A stretch of DNA of 64,000 nt from Halorussus halobius (GTDB lineage Archaea > Halobacteriota > Halobacteria > Halobacteriales > Haladaptataceae): NCBI RefSeq assembly GCF_004765805.1, contig NZ_SBIU01000003.1:744001-808000 (forward strand). The letters are read 5' to 3'. The notes under the pieces were generated by a model. The model did no database searches. It was not told where the DNA came from and saw only the letters and a list, made by a program, of their open reading frames with translations. Position 1 is the first letter of the stretch. Each line of letters opens with the position of its first letter. The translations under genes were made by a program, and so were the position numbers. Positions 51,435 through 61,065 of this stretch are shown piece after piece.

Positions 51435-52784
51435 TCAGACCGTCCGACGAACCACGTTCACGACTTTCTCGCTGACTCCGGGCGTCGCTCGCGCCATCGC
51501 GCCGATCAGCACGTAGACCCCGAGGTCGCGGTCGAGCCACGACGCCGAGATGCCGTCGTCGCTGGCGTTGCCGGCGAGTCGCTCCTCGGCGTACGCGAAG
51601 TCGCCGCCGATCTCCGAGAGGAGCGTGCCGCTGAGAGGGTCGGACTCGACGCCGGACGCGACCGCCTCGAAGGCTCGCTCGCGGATAGTCCGCACGTCGT
51701 CGGCGGTCTCGACCGTGACGTGGTCGCCGTCGGCGACGCGGTCGCACAGGAGTTCGAACGCCCGGATTCGGACCAGCGTCTCGTGGACCGACCGGACCGC
51801 GCTGGCCAGCCGACCCGTCGCACGCTCGTCGTCGAGGCCGTCGGCGTACTCGAACGCCCGGGTCAGGTCGGTCAGCGCGCTCGCGACCGGCGTGCCCTCG
51901 ACGTCGCGGTCAACGAACGACGAGGCGTCGTCCGGGTCGCCGTCGGGCAGCGATTCCCGGCGGTCGTCGAGGGTCGCGACGAGTTGCTCGACCGCGCTCT
52001 CGAACCCGCCGCGAATCCGCCGCGAGTCGTCGAGCGACCCGGCGAACCGCCCGTAGAGGTACTCGGCGTCGTCGAGCGCGACCCGCGCGTCCGCGATTCG
52101 GCCGGCGAGGTCGCCGACGGTGAAGGGGTTCTCCGGCCTGTGAGCGCTTCGCTCGCCCGCGCCCCGGAGCCGTCGGACCGCGAGCGCGACGAGGCTCTCG
52201 ACCTCGGCGTGGACCAGCACCGCTCGGACCGAGTCGTCGCCGACGTAGCGCCAGCGCCGCCGGAATTCGTCGACCCCGTCCCGGACGTCGGGGACCCCGG
52301 CCAGCACGTCGTCGGCGGTCAGCCCCTCGTCGATGGCCGCCCACGCGCCGGCGACGCCCCGAGCGCTCTCGCGGGCGTCCCGGAGCCGGTCCATCGTCTC
52401 GAAAGCCGAGTCCGCGTCCGGCGCGCCCTCTAACTCCTCGGTCGCGTCCTCGTACCGCCGGGAGAGTTCGGCCCGGATCGCGCCGTTGGGGACCGCTTCG
52501 CGGTCGAGCGGCGCGGGCACCGCCGACAGCGACTCGCGGGAGTCGGCGGCCGACTCGTCCAGATACGACTGCTCGATGTCGACCGGCAGCGTCTCGGCGA
52601 CCGACGGCGGGTCGGTCGAGAGCGCGTCGGCGTACGCCTCCGGGTCGATGGTCGGTCCGTCCTCGCCGTCGTCGCCGCCGAAGGCGTTACAGCCCGCGAG
52701 CGCCGCGCTCCCCGCGAGCGCGACGAACCCCCGGCGGGTCACAGCCACCGACCGACTCTCGGAGCCGGCGCGCCGGTCGGTCAT
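51435..52784 (-). CDS. Tat lipoprotein, helical, unknown function
   Basis: A 449-residue exported lipoprotein: twin arginines in VTRRGFVALAGSAALAGC and lipobox LAGC. The mature part is mostly alpha-helical and acidic, with no catalytic motif recognised and a final hydrophobic stretch GVYVLIGAMARATPG. It overlaps the upstream lipoprotein gene by 4 bp (ATGA), so the two work as a coupled pair on the outer face of the membrane. Confidence 0.8.
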   Translation of the reverse strand: MTDRRAGSESRSVAVTRRGFVALAGSAALAGCNAFGGDDGEDGPTIDPEAYADALSTDPPSVAETLPVDIEQSYLDESAADSRESLSAVPAPLDREAVPNGAIRAELSRRYEDATEELEGAPDADSAFETMDRLRDARESARGVAGAWAAIDEGLTADDVLAGVPDVRDGVDEFRRRWRYVGDDSVRAVLVHAEVESLVALAVRRLRGAGERSAHRPENPFTVGDLAGRIADARVALDDAEYLYGRFAGSLDDSRRIRGGFESAVEQLVATLDDRRESLPDGDPDDASSFVDRDVEGTPVASALTDLTRAFEYADGLDDERATGRLASAVRSVHETLVRIRAFELLCDRVADGDHVTVETADDVRTIRERAFEAVASGVESDPLSGTLLSEIGGDFAYAEERLAGNASDDGISASWLDRDLGVYVLIGAMARATPGVSEKVVNVVRRTV

Positions 52785-53485
52785 CGCTCGCCCTCCGAGG
52801 TCGGCGCGTCCTCGGTCGCGGTAGCGTTCGTCGCGGGACCGAGGTGGGGCGCTTCGGTCGTCGTGCCGGCCTCGCGGTCCCGGCGGGGCGGACGACAGCC
52901 GGAACTGCTCCAGCCCGACCCGTAGCTCGACACCGCGTCGGGGTCGAGCACGTCGGGAACGCGGATGAGCCACGAGACCGCGACGGTCGCGTCGGCCTCG
53001 CAGGGGACGTCGGCGTCGCGGTAGTCGCCGCCGTACTGGGTGTCTATCTCGCCCGTCGACCACGTGACGTGACAGAGTTCGGGCGACCGACACGCCTCGA
53101 CCGGTCGGGACTCGACGTAGAGGGTCCGGGCGTCGAAGTCGGTCTCCGAGACGAACGCGCGGGCAGCGTCGGCCCCCTCGACGTCGGCGAATCGGAGCCG
53201 TGCGGCCGTCTCCTCGGACGCCACGAGCGCGCGAGGACGCGCGTCCCGGGGTCTGCCGGTGGTGCCGTCGCGGGTCGTCTCGCCCTCCCGCTCGTCGGGG
53301 AGCCACGCCGGCGGCTCCTCGGTCGGACTCCGCAGGGCGTAGCTCTCCGGGTCGCGCGCGACCTGCTCGGCGTCCCCGGGCGTCCCGGGCGAGGAGTCGC
53401 TCCGGGACGCCCGGTTGCACCCGGCCAGTCCCGTCAGAAGTGCGGCGGTTCCGTGGAGGAGGCGTCTCCGCGTGCGAGAGACCAT
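52781..53485 (-). CDS. Lipoprotein, unknown function
   Basis: A 234-residue exported lipoprotein: basic start VSRTRRRLLHGTAALLTGLAGC with lipobox. The mature part has four cysteines in a compact region (EACRSPELCHVTW, DVPCEAD and SGCRPPRRD) that may form disulfides. Its end is Thr/Glu-rich. First gene of a two-gene unit with the helical Tat lipoprotein. No family recognised. Confidence 0.78.
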   Translation of the reverse strand: MVSRTRRRLLHGTAALLTGLAGCNRASRSDSSPGTPGDAEQVARDPESYALRSPTEEPPAWLPDEREGETTRDGTTGRPRDARPRALVASEETAARLRFADVEGADAARAFVSETDFDARTLYVESRPVEACRSPELCHVTWSTGEIDTQYGGDYRDADVPCEADATVAVSWLIRVPDVLDPDAVSSYGSGWSSSGCRPPRRDREAGTTTEAPHLGPATNATATEDAPTSEGER

Positions 53486-53846
53486 ACTCGTCGGGCCGGA
53501 CGAGAGCTCAATAACTCCTTCGGGTCAGTTGACCGACCGCTCGCCGGAACGTTCGGCATGCGTGACACTGACTCGCAGGGATACTCTCGGCCGCGACGAC
53601 AGTTACCCCACGGCCGCGATTCCGCGACGAGGCGTCACGACTGGCCCCGACACGGGGCGTTTCCCGACCGACACGTCCCGTGAATCGGTCTGAAAGGTAT
53701 GAACGATTCGTGAACGGTCCGTGGAGTCGGAACGTCCGGACTCAAACCCGCGTTGTCGCGTCCCGCACCGTTCGAACCGGCGGAACGGCGCTCAACCGAG
53801 TCACCGCTTGATGGGGGAGTACCCCGACCATCGAGCGGGGAGACAG

Positions 53847-54047
53847 ATGGCAACGAAAAATGCAGCGTTCACCGAGACCGTCGAACCGTGCGAGGAATGC
53901 GGGGAGCAGACGCCACACGACGTGCGCATCGAGATTCAGACCGAGAGCACCAAGTCCGAGAACACCGAGTTCTCCCGGGAGCCGTACCGCGTCACCGAGT
54001 GTTCGAAGTGCGGGCGGACCCGCGACAAGCGCATGAACAACGCGTAA
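53847..54047 (+). CDS. Small zinc-binding protein (DUF7835-like)
   Basis: A 66-residue protein with two CxxC knuckles (VEPCEECGEQTPHDV and VTECSKCGRTRDKR), so one zinc ribbon. It matches a very common haloarchaeal family I recall as DUF7835, function unknown. The ATG at 53847 follows a purine-rich GGGGAGACAG. The frame upstream is open but unlike the family. Confidence 0.8.
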   Translation: MATKNAAFTETVEPCEECGEQTPHDVRIEIQTESTKSENTEFSREPYRVTECSKCGRTRDKRMNNA

Positions 54048-55154
54048 CGCCGACGCCGTAGACGGGGTTCCGTTTCGGACCGAGACGTCGCGGGCCAGTT
54101 CTGTATAGCGCAATAGAATTTATAGGGTGGTACTCCGCGTCCGCCGCGCGACCGACCCGACGACCCAGCCCATCCGAATCGAGGTGGAGGCTGGGCGACC
54201 ATCGACGCCTGAGTGCCCGCCGAGCCGTCGGAGACGACTACGGCCCCGCCGCGGAGCCGACGAGGGTCGCGCGCACGCGCGAAAGCAAACACGGGCACGA
54301 GCAGAAACCGAACAAAATCAGCTACGGCGGCGGAGAGACGAACGACGCGAGACGACAGCGCCGACCGCCGGCAGTCGCCCGTCGCGGTGGGACCGAACCC
54401 GCGCTTCGTCCGGAACGGCCGGCAGGTGCGGGCCAGAGGTCCGAGCGCGCGTACTCGCCGTTCCCCGCGAGTCGCACGCGACGGATGACCGCGAGCGACT
54501 GCGCTGGGCGTCCGTTCTCGTGGGCGGCGACGCGACGCCGGCCAACGGGCACGGCCTCCGGCGGACCCCGACCCGCGGGCGAACCGACGCGGCCGCGGGC
54601 AGTCGAAACCCGAGCCGACCCGAGCCGAGCGGGACCGGCTGTCGGTACAAGCACTGCAGGCCCCGCGGGGCCCCAAGGTCCCGCGAGGGGAGACCCGAAC
54701 GCAACGAGACGGCACGGGAGTCCCGCCGGACACGCGTCGACCGCCCGAGGTTCGGGCCCCGACCAGCTCCGGCACGCCGCCGACCACGACGGGCCAGACC
54801 GTTCACGCACAGGGCGGGGCCGCCACTCTGGGGCGTCCGCCGGCACCGGGTCGGCAGATGGCCGCCGGAATGCCGTGAGGCGACGAACGTGAACGCCGCC
54901 GGTCGTCGAACCCCTCCGAGACGGCTAGACGGGGCTGAGGGCCGCTCGGCGCGCAACTTGTAAATTGCATCTCGCTATATCAAATCGGGCGGCGAGCGGC
55001 CGTCCGGGCCCTGCGCCCGGAGCGGGGTGCGCTTGTCGGCGCTCCCCGAGCGCCGGCCCAGCGCGCTCGCGGACGGAGAGTCCCGACGTGGAGTTGGTCG
55101 CGTCCGAACATGTGCCGGACAACGTCCACGGGGGTTCGCTCCGAACGGGGTCAC
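54048..55154. other. 1.1-kb region without a convincing gene, bounded by AT-rich inverted motifs
   Basis: Long frames are open on both strands but translate to Arg/Gly/Ser/Pro-rich sequence with no family and no consistent third-position bias. Near the left edge is CTGTATAGCGCAATAGAATT then TATAGG (54101-54126). Near the right edge, read on the minus strand, is GATATAGCGAGATGCAATTT then ACAAG (54958-54982). The two share TATAGCG and AATTTA at the same spacing. I see no RNA gene that I can name. Confidence 0.5.
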
Positions 55155-56906
55155 ATGGCGACGGTAGAACCGCTCTCGTCGGTCGTGATGGTACTCCTTC
55201 TGCTCGGCGTCGGACTGTGGTTGCGAACGGTCGAAGACTGGCGGTCGTACGTGCCGGCGGCCGGCGGGACGGCCTCCGGCGACTCGGCGTACGGCACCGC
55301 CGAGAAGCCGTCCGGTCTCGTGCGCTGGCTGACGACGGTCGACCACAAGGACGTCGGCCTCATGTACGGCACCTTCGCGCTGCTGTCGTTCGCGTGGGGC
55401 GGCATCGCGGTCGTGTTGATGCGGACCGAACTCGTGACCCCGCCGGTCGACCTGCTCGGGGCGAACTTCTACAACGCCCTCCTGACGACCCACGGCATCA
55501 CGATGCTGTTTTTGTTCGGCACGCCCGTCCTCGCGGCCGTCTCGAACTACCTGATTCCGCTGTTGATCGGGGCCGACGACATGGCGTTCCCCCGCATCAA
55601 CGCCATCGCGTTCTGGTTGCTCCCGCCGGGGGCGCTGCTCATCTGGGGCGGCATCCTGCTCGAACCCCTCGGCGTCGGCGTCGAGGGCGCTCAGACCGCG
55701 TGGACGCTGTACCCGCCCCTCTCGGTCGAGCAGGCCAATCCGGGCGTCGACCTGATGTTGCTCGGCCTGCACCTGACGGGCGTCTCAGCCACGATGGGCG
55801 CGATCAACTTCGTCACGACCATCTTCACCGAGCGCGGCGAGGACGTGACGTGGGCGAACCTCGACATCTTCTCGTGGACCGTCCTCGTCCAGTCCGGCCA
55901 GATACTGTTCGCGTTCCCGCTGCTGGGGAGCGCGCTCGTCATGCTGTTGCTCGACCGCAACTTCGGGACGACGTTCTTCGCGGTCGAGGGCGGCGGGACG
56001 ATGCTCTGGCAGCACCTGTTCTGGTTCTTCGGGCATCCGGAGGTGTACATCCTGGTTCTTCCACCGATGGGGCTGGTGAGCTTGATTTTGCCCCGGTTCG
56101 CGGGCCGGAAGCTGTTCGGGTTCAAGTTCGTCGTCTACTCCACCCTCGCGCTGGGGGTGCTCTCCTTTGGCGTCTGGGCCCACCACATGTTCGCGACCGG
56201 GATGGACCCCCGCATCCGGGCGTCGTTCATGGCGGTCTCCATCGCCATCGCGCTCCCGAGCGCGGTCAAGACGTTCAACTGGATCACCACCATGTGGAAC
56301 GGCCGGCTCCGGCTGACCGCGCCGATGCTGTTCTGCGTCGGGTTCGTCGCGAACTTCATCGTCGGGGGCGTGACGGGCGTGTTCGAGGCCGCGATTCCCA
56401 TCGACCTCGTGCTCCACGACACCTACCACGTCATCGCGCACTTCCACTACGTCATCATGGGGGCCATCGCGTTCGCGGTGTTCGCGGCGGTGTACTACTG
56501 GTTCCCGCTGTACACCGGCCGGTGGTACCAGCAGACGCTGGCGAAGTGGCACTTCTGGCTGTCGATGGCCGGCACCCAGCTCACCTTCTTCCCGATGATA
56601 CTGCTGGGCTACGGCGGGATGCCCCGGCGGTACGCGGGCTACGACCTCGGGGTCGGGCCGGTCGCCCAGTTCGCGGACCTCCACCAGCTCGCGACGCTGG
56701 GCGTCTACCTGCTCGCGGTCGGCCAGCTCGTCTTCCTCTGGAACGTCGTCACCTCGTGGCTCGAAGGACCTCGCGTCGAGAGCGGCGACCCGTGGGACCT
56801 CGAAAAAGACGACTTGCGCACCCACGAGTGGGCGTGGTTCGAGCGCGAACGCGAACGGGACCTCGCGGTCGCGGACGGCGGTCCCGAACCCGAGGGCGAC
56901 GACTGA
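55155..56906 (+). CDS. Haem-copper oxidase subunit I (A-type cytochrome c oxidase)
   Basis: A 583-residue terminal oxidase subunit with about 12-13 membrane helices. It has heme and CuB ligands: an N-terminal histidine in LLTTHGITMLF, the D-channel glutamate and cross-linked tyrosine in FFGHPEVYILVLPPMG, two CuB histidines in GVWAHHMFATGM, and DTYHVIAHFHYVIMG near the end. The PEVY form points to an A-type oxidase. No subunit II or III gene follows. The ATG at 55155 was chosen over one 15 codons upstream because the membrane segment begins just after it. Confidence 0.93.
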   Translation: MATVEPLSSVVMVLLLLGVGLWLRTVEDWRSYVPAAGGTASGDSAYGTAEKPSGLVRWLTTVDHKDVGLMYGTFALLSFAWGGIAVVLMRTELVTPPVDLLGANFYNALLTTHGITMLFLFGTPVLAAVSNYLIPLLIGADDMAFPRINAIAFWLLPPGALLIWGGILLEPLGVGVEGAQTAWTLYPPLSVEQANPGVDLMLLGLHLTGVSATMGAINFVTTIFTERGEDVTWANLDIFSWTVLVQSGQILFAFPLLGSALVMLLLDRNFGTTFFAVEGGGTMLWQHLFWFFGHPEVYILVLPPMGLVSLILPRFAGRKLFGFKFVVYSTLALGVLSFGVWAHHMFATGMDPRIRASFMAVSIAIALPSAVKTFNWITTMWNGRLRLTAPMLFCVGFVANFIVGGVTGVFEAAIPIDLVLHDTYHVIAHFHYVIMGAIAFAVFAAVYYWFPLYTGRWYQQTLAKWHFWLSMAGTQLTFFPMILLGYGGMPRRYAGYDLGVGPVAQFADLHQLATLGVYLLAVGQLVFLWNVVTSWLEGPRVESGDPWDLEKDDLRTHEWAWFERERERDLAVADGGPEPEGDD

Positions 56907-56949
56907 AGCGGGCCGCGCCGAATCGCGTCGACCCGCCAGCCCGGCTGCG

Positions 56950-57486
56950 CTACACCAGCGTCTCGGGCCGGTCGCCGAGGTAGTCGAACACCGCGCCGAG
57001 CGAGAAGCCGTACGCGAAGTGCGCGCCGAGCGTCAGGCCGAGGTACACCACCATCGCGAGTCCGGCGTACCCCTCGTAGAAGGCGGGCGCGAACCCCGTC
57101 CAGAGCACGAACCCGAACGCGAGCCCCCTGACCGCGTACCGCTCGCCCGGCAGGTAGCGCCCGATGGACGCGAACAGCAGCGGCCACATCACCATCCCGG
57201 TCAACAGGAACAACACGAAGCCCACCGCGGTCGGAGTCAGCGGCAACAGCGCGTTGAACCCGGTGAGCTCGGCCAGCGTGCCGAAACTCGACAGTTCGAA
57301 CGCCCCCAGCGACCGGGCGATGAGCAGTCCCACCGTCAGCGCGCCGGTACCGACCAGCCCGCCGACCGCGCCGACGACGCCGTCGGTCACGATACCCGCG
57401 AGGTGGTCGAAGTCGGCCTCGCCGACCTCGGCCACGTCCTCGGAGATGTCCGCGGTCGACTCCCCCCGTTCCCCATCCATGAACAT
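56950..57486 (-). CDS. DUF6789-type membrane protein
   Basis: A 178-residue protein with an acidic N-terminus (about 25 residues) and about four membrane helices. It contains FLLTGMVMWPLLFASIGRYL and GLTLGAHFAYGFSLGAVFDY, which fit the DUF6789 family as I recall it. Two ATGs (57486 and 57480) are possible; CTTTTGGA about 22-27 bp upstream fits either. It is convergent with the oxidase subunit I gene, 43 bp apart, and may be an accessory factor. Confidence 0.75.
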   Translation of the reverse strand: MFMDGERGESTADISEDVAEVGEADFDHLAGIVTDGVVGAVGGLVGTGALTVGLLIARSLGAFELSSFGTLAELTGFNALLPLTPTAVGFVLFLLTGMVMWPLLFASIGRYLPGERYAVRGLAFGFVLWTGFAPAFYEGYAGLAMVVYLGLTLGAHFAYGFSLGAVFDYLGDRPETLV

Positions 57487-57747
57487 CGGTACCGTGGAAC
57501 AATCCAAAAGTCTTCTTGCCAGCCCGCGGACGCCCGTTCGGAATCGGCGAGCGGCCGCCGACGCGCAGTCGACGAGCCCGTCGACCGACGGCACGGACGA
57601 CGGGAGGCTGTTCCGCGCGTCCGACGGAGTGTCGTCCCGCGACCGTGCGAAACGACACCAACCCTCAGTCAGTTTTATTAGAAGACCGGTAAAAGCTGCT
57701 GGTACGTCAGTCGCCCGGACCGGCCGGGCCCACGAGGTGACGACCCC

Positions 57748-57918
57748 ATGACCAGCCTACCCGACCCGACGGACGCCCGCGCCGCTATCGGCAGTAGCGG
57801 GCGGTCCGGCACGTCGGCGTGCGTCGCCGCCCGCGCGTCCGGGCGGGGGCCAGACGCCGACCGGGTGGGCGTGATGGGCGATTCGTATCGCCTCGCCGAG
57901 ACCACTCCGACCGCGTAG
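57748..57918 (+). CDS. Possible 56-residue ORF
   Basis: A short frame beginning MTSLPDPTDARAAIGSSG with fairly G/C-rich third positions and an AT-rich promoter-like stretch (TTTTATTAGAAG at about 57673-57684) 65-75 bp upstream. No family or motif, one cysteine. It is the only candidate in the 680-bp space between the DUF6789-type gene and the next plus-strand gene; it may be noncoding. Confidence 0.25.
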   Translation: MTSLPDPTDARAAIGSSGRSGTSACVAARASGRGPDADRVGVMGDSYRLAETTPTA

Positions 57919-58163
57919 GCGGCGGCCGGCGGACCGACGTTCCGCCGCGCCCGCCGGGTCGGCCCGCTTCCTTCCGAACCCACGACTCGGAAGCGGGCCG
58001 CGTGCGTCGGAGCGTGGTCTCGGACCCACGTCCTTCTCCGGCGCACTCGCCCGGTAGCTGTCCGCCTCCCCGCGACTCGGACCCGACCGAACAGAGCCAT
58101 CTGTGCTCCCGACAGCGCCGCGAGTGCGGCCGCGGGGTCACACCCGACGGGAGCGCCACACCC

Positions 58164-58469
58164 ATGAACGCACTCCAGATCGACGCGACGGCAGACCTCG
58201 AAGTCCAGGTCCCGCGCGGCGGCGACGGCACGCTCGAGGACGGCGTCACCACCGTCGTCGACCGGAGCGGCGCGGTCGCCAGCGCCGAGGTCGTGGACGT
58301 CAACGGCGTCACGCCGACGCTCAACGACCTCCGCGTGGACGCCTCGGTCCGCGTCCGCGTCCGACTCGACGAGTCAGTCGACGACGAGCGGGCGGCGGTC
58401 CGGGACGCGGTCGCCGACGGCTTCGGCGTCCGCGACGTGACGGCGGTCGAGACCGACCGCTCGGCCTGA
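58164..58469 (+). CDS. Small acidic protein, unknown
   Basis: A 101-residue acidic protein beginning MNALQIDATADLEVQVP. It alternates short beta-like strands (DASVRVRVRLDESV) and has an amphipathic helix near the end. Codon bias is typically haloarchaeal, which supports coding. No family recognised. The frame is open far upstream but loses its acidic character there. Confidence 0.55.
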   Translation: MNALQIDATADLEVQVPRGGDGTLEDGVTTVVDRSGAVASAEVVDVNGVTPTLNDLRVDASVRVRVRLDESVDDERAAVRDAVADGFGVRDVTAVETDRSA

Positions 58470-58641
58470 ACGGCCGACGACCGACCGCGGGACGCCGACC
58501 GCCCACCGCACGCCGCCGACCGACCCGACGACGCTCGGGCCGACGCGCGCGGGCTTCGACGAATCGCCCGACGACCGACCACACCTATCCGAACCCATGC
58601 GATACACGCACCACTCGACGTCACTCCCGAATCGAACGACG

Positions 58642-58896
58642 ATGCGACGAGCGGCGGCGCGCACCGCCGACGCCGCGTCGGATTCGGCCGCCAGCGCGGC
58701 GGTCGCCTGCGCGGCGCTGGGGACCTTCGCGGCCGGCGGGGTCGGCCTCGCGGTCGCGCTCGCCGGCCTGGTCGCCGCGATGCCCGCTCACCCGCCCGCC
58801 CTGCTCGCGACCGCCGCGGCGACGACGGTCGCCCTCCACGCGCTTCCCGTGATCGCGGTTCGGGCGGCCGCCCGCGTCGCTCGCGCGACCGAGTAG
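58642..58896 (+). CDS. Small Ala-rich membrane protein
   Basis: An 84-residue Ala/Val-rich protein with two membrane segments (about residues 18-48 and 52-73) separated by a short proline-containing turn. An earlier ATG 15 codons upstream (58597) is also possible. No family recognised. It follows the small acidic gene on the same strand. Confidence 0.5.
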   Translation: MRRAAARTADAASDSAASAAVACAALGTFAAGGVGLAVALAGLVAAMPAHPPALLATAAATTVALHALPVIAVRAAARVARATE

Positions 58897-59016
58897 CGCC
58901 CGCTGGCCCGCGTCGGCCGACCGCCGCGGAAAGCGGTCGCCTACGGCTCTAGGCTCTCCTTGTCGACCGTAAGCCACGCCATAACAATGGGAACGCGGCC
59001 ACGACAACCTGACGAC

Positions 59017-59310
59017 ATGGACCTGTTGAAAGACATTACGCGGGAACTGCGAGGCGGGGACGAGTCGGCCCGCAGCGACGGCCAGACCCCGACAGCGTCG
59101 ACGCGGCCGACCGACACCGCCGAGCGCGACCGCGCGAGCGAACGCACGACCGCCGACTCGACGGACGGCGACCGACCGACCGGCGACGAATGCACCGCCT
59201 CCTCCCGTCCGGACACGCACGTCTGCTCGTTCTGCGAGACCGAGTTCGACGCCGACCGGGAGGTCTGTCCCGACTGCGACGCCGAGATAGTGTTCCGGGG
59301 CGCGCGGTAG
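59017..59310 (+). CDS. Small protein with C-terminal zinc ribbon
   Basis: A 97-residue protein: helix MDLLKDITRELRGGDES, a long Thr/Ser/Asp/Arg-rich disordered middle and a zinc ribbon at the end (HVCSFCETEFDADREVCPDCDAEI). The ATG at 59017 was chosen because an AT-rich box (CCATAACAAT) lies about 35 bp upstream and the first helix starts there. Function unknown. Confidence 0.72.
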   Translation: MDLLKDITRELRGGDESARSDGQTPTASTRPTDTAERDRASERTTADSTDGDRPTGDECTASSRPDTHVCSFCETEFDADREVCPDCDAEIVFRGAR

Positions 59311-59403
59311 GCCCGGAAAGCCGGCGTTACGCGGGTCGACAGGCCGGACGTATCGCGGAACGTAGCTCGGTCTTTACACGCGTGGGTATCCTGGCTGGGA
59401 GCG

Positions 59404-60567
59404 ATGAGCCGCCGCCACACCCGCCGCCGACTCCTGCGGGCCATCGCCTCGACCGGACTGGGCGGGGTCGCTGGCTGTGCCGGACCGGCCGCCCTAGGCG
59501 ACGGGGACGCCCCGCAATCGACCGACCGGGGGTCGGCGAGCCTCGCCCCCGTGGACGTGCGCGGGGCACTGTACGTTCCCGCGCGGGCGTGGAACACGTT
59601 CCAGATGTGGCACGACTACGACGAGGCCGTCGTCGAGCGCGACCTGGGCTACGCGACCGAGGTGAACCTCAACGCCGTCCGGACGTGGGTGAGCTACGAG
59701 CAGTACCGGCGGGACCCCGCGGCGCTCGAACGCGCGGTCGACCACTTCCTCGCGACCGCCGACGAGCGGGGAATCGAGGTGCTGTTCGGCCTGTTCGAGA
59801 GCGTCGGCAAGGAGCCGACCGAGGAGCACCTCCACGACACCGACCCGGTGACCGCGCCGCCGGTCCAGTCGCCGGCCAGCGACGTGCTCGTCGACGAGTT
59901 CCGGTGGGACGGTCCCCGCGAGTACGTCCGGTGGTTCATGGAGCGGTACGGCGACGACGACCGCCTGCTCGCCGTCGAGGTGATGAACGAGCCCGGCTGG
60001 CTCGACGCGATGAAGAACTTCGCGGCCGGAATGTTCGAGACGATGGTCGACCACCGCGGGTCCGTGCCGCTGACGGTGGGCTCGACCAGCATGGCCAACA
60101 ACGCCGAGTACCTCGACTGGGGCGCGGACGTGCTCCAGTTGCACTACAACTTCCCCGACTCGGAGGCGGCGTTCCACGACCTGCTCCCCCAGGCGCTCGA
60201 ACTCGGCCGGGACCTCGACGTGCCGGTGTACCTGAGCGAGTGGCAGCGGGTCGCCGACTTCGGGTGGGACGAGTCCGAGGTCGTCGACGAGCCCGGCCCC
60301 GATTACGCGTCGCTCGCGCCCGCCATCCGCGAGTACGGCGTCGGCAACTTCTTCTGGTCGCTGATGGTCAAGCCCGCCTACGTCCGGTACATGCGCGAGC
60401 GGGGCATCATCAACGGCCTCTTCCACGAGGACGGGGCGGTGTGGAGCCGCGAGGACGCCCGCGCCATCAAGGCGATGTCGGGCGAGCCCGACCTCGACCT
60501 CGAACAGCGCCAGGAGTGGCCCGACTGGGCGGCCGAGGTCAAGCGCGATGCGTTCGACGACGAGTGA
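59404..60567 (+). CDS. Tat-exported glycoside hydrolase, GH5-like (clan A)
   Basis: A 387-residue exported lipoprotein: RRRLLRAIASTGLGGVAGC with lipobox cysteine 25. The mature part is a TIM barrel with the clan A pair: acid/base glutamate 196 in VEVMNEPGW and nucleophile glutamate 279 in VYLSEWQ. RTWVSYEQYRRD near residue 93 fits the barrel opening. It probably hydrolyses a beta-linked mannan, glucan or glycoprotein sugar outside the cell; substrate unknown. It stands alone with no sugar transporter nearby. Confidence 0.8.
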   Translation: MSRRHTRRRLLRAIASTGLGGVAGCAGPAALGDGDAPQSTDRGSASLAPVDVRGALYVPARAWNTFQMWHDYDEAVVERDLGYATEVNLNAVRTWVSYEQYRRDPAALERAVDHFLATADERGIEVLFGLFESVGKEPTEEHLHDTDPVTAPPVQSPASDVLVDEFRWDGPREYVRWFMERYGDDDRLLAVEVMNEPGWLDAMKNFAAGMFETMVDHRGSVPLTVGSTSMANNAEYLDWGADVLQLHYNFPDSEAAFHDLLPQALELGRDLDVPVYLSEWQRVADFGWDESEVVDEPGPDYASLAPAIREYGVGNFFWSLMVKPAYVRYMRERGIINGLFHEDGAVWSREDARAIKAMSGEPDLDLEQRQEWPDWAAEVKRDAFDDE

Positions 60568-60592
60568 GCCGAGTGCGACCCGCGCCGGACAG

Positions 60593-60916
60593 TCAGTACA
60601 GTTCGCCCCCGAGCGGGACGTCCGCGTCGGGACCGACCAGAACGGGATTGCCCGCCTCGTCGGGGACGCCGACCGTCAGCGCCTCGCTCTTCTCGCCCGC
60701 GATGCGGACCGACCCGAGGTTCGTGGCACAGAGCACCTGCCTGCCCACGAGGTCGTCGGGGTCGTAGTTGTAGCCGGTCTGGGCGACCGACTGGACCGTC
60801 TCCTCGCCGAGGTCGACCTGTAGGATGGCCATCTCGGGCTTTTCCGTCTCGGGGAACGACTCGGCGTCGACCACCTCGCCGACGCGGAACGTCGTCTCGA
60901 AGGGACTGTCGGCCAT
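60593..60916 (-). CDS. tRNA-binding domain protein (CsaA/EMAP type)
   Basis: A 107-residue OB-fold protein of the tRNA-binding family: FRVGEVVDAESFPETEKPEM, then ILQVDLGEETVQSVAQTG and LVGRQVLCATNLG. This matches CsaA-like proteins and the C-terminal tRNA-binding domain of methionyl-tRNA synthetase. It probably dimerises and binds tRNA or acts as a chaperone. The ATG at 60916 gives the family start. Confidence 0.88.
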   Translation of the reverse strand: MADSPFETTFRVGEVVDAESFPETEKPEMAILQVDLGEETVQSVAQTGYNYDPDDLVGRQVLCATNLGSVRIAGEKSEALTVGVPDEAGNPVLVGPDADVPLGGELY

Positions 60917-61065
60917 GACGGCCGTGGGTTGGGTCCGCGGGGACTTAAGCCTCGATGCGGACGCGATTTTTGTCCATCGACCGCGCCAGTCGGCGGCCGC
61001 GCATCCGTCCGCTGGCGAGCGCGCGTCGCACAATCTTCAAGTCCGAACCGCCCGAATCGGCGGTC

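Noticed and set aside
54127-54963. Open frames on both strands in the 54-55 kb gap
   Set aside because: Translations are Arg/Pro/Ser/Gly-rich on both strands with no third-position G/C bias, family motif or sensible start.
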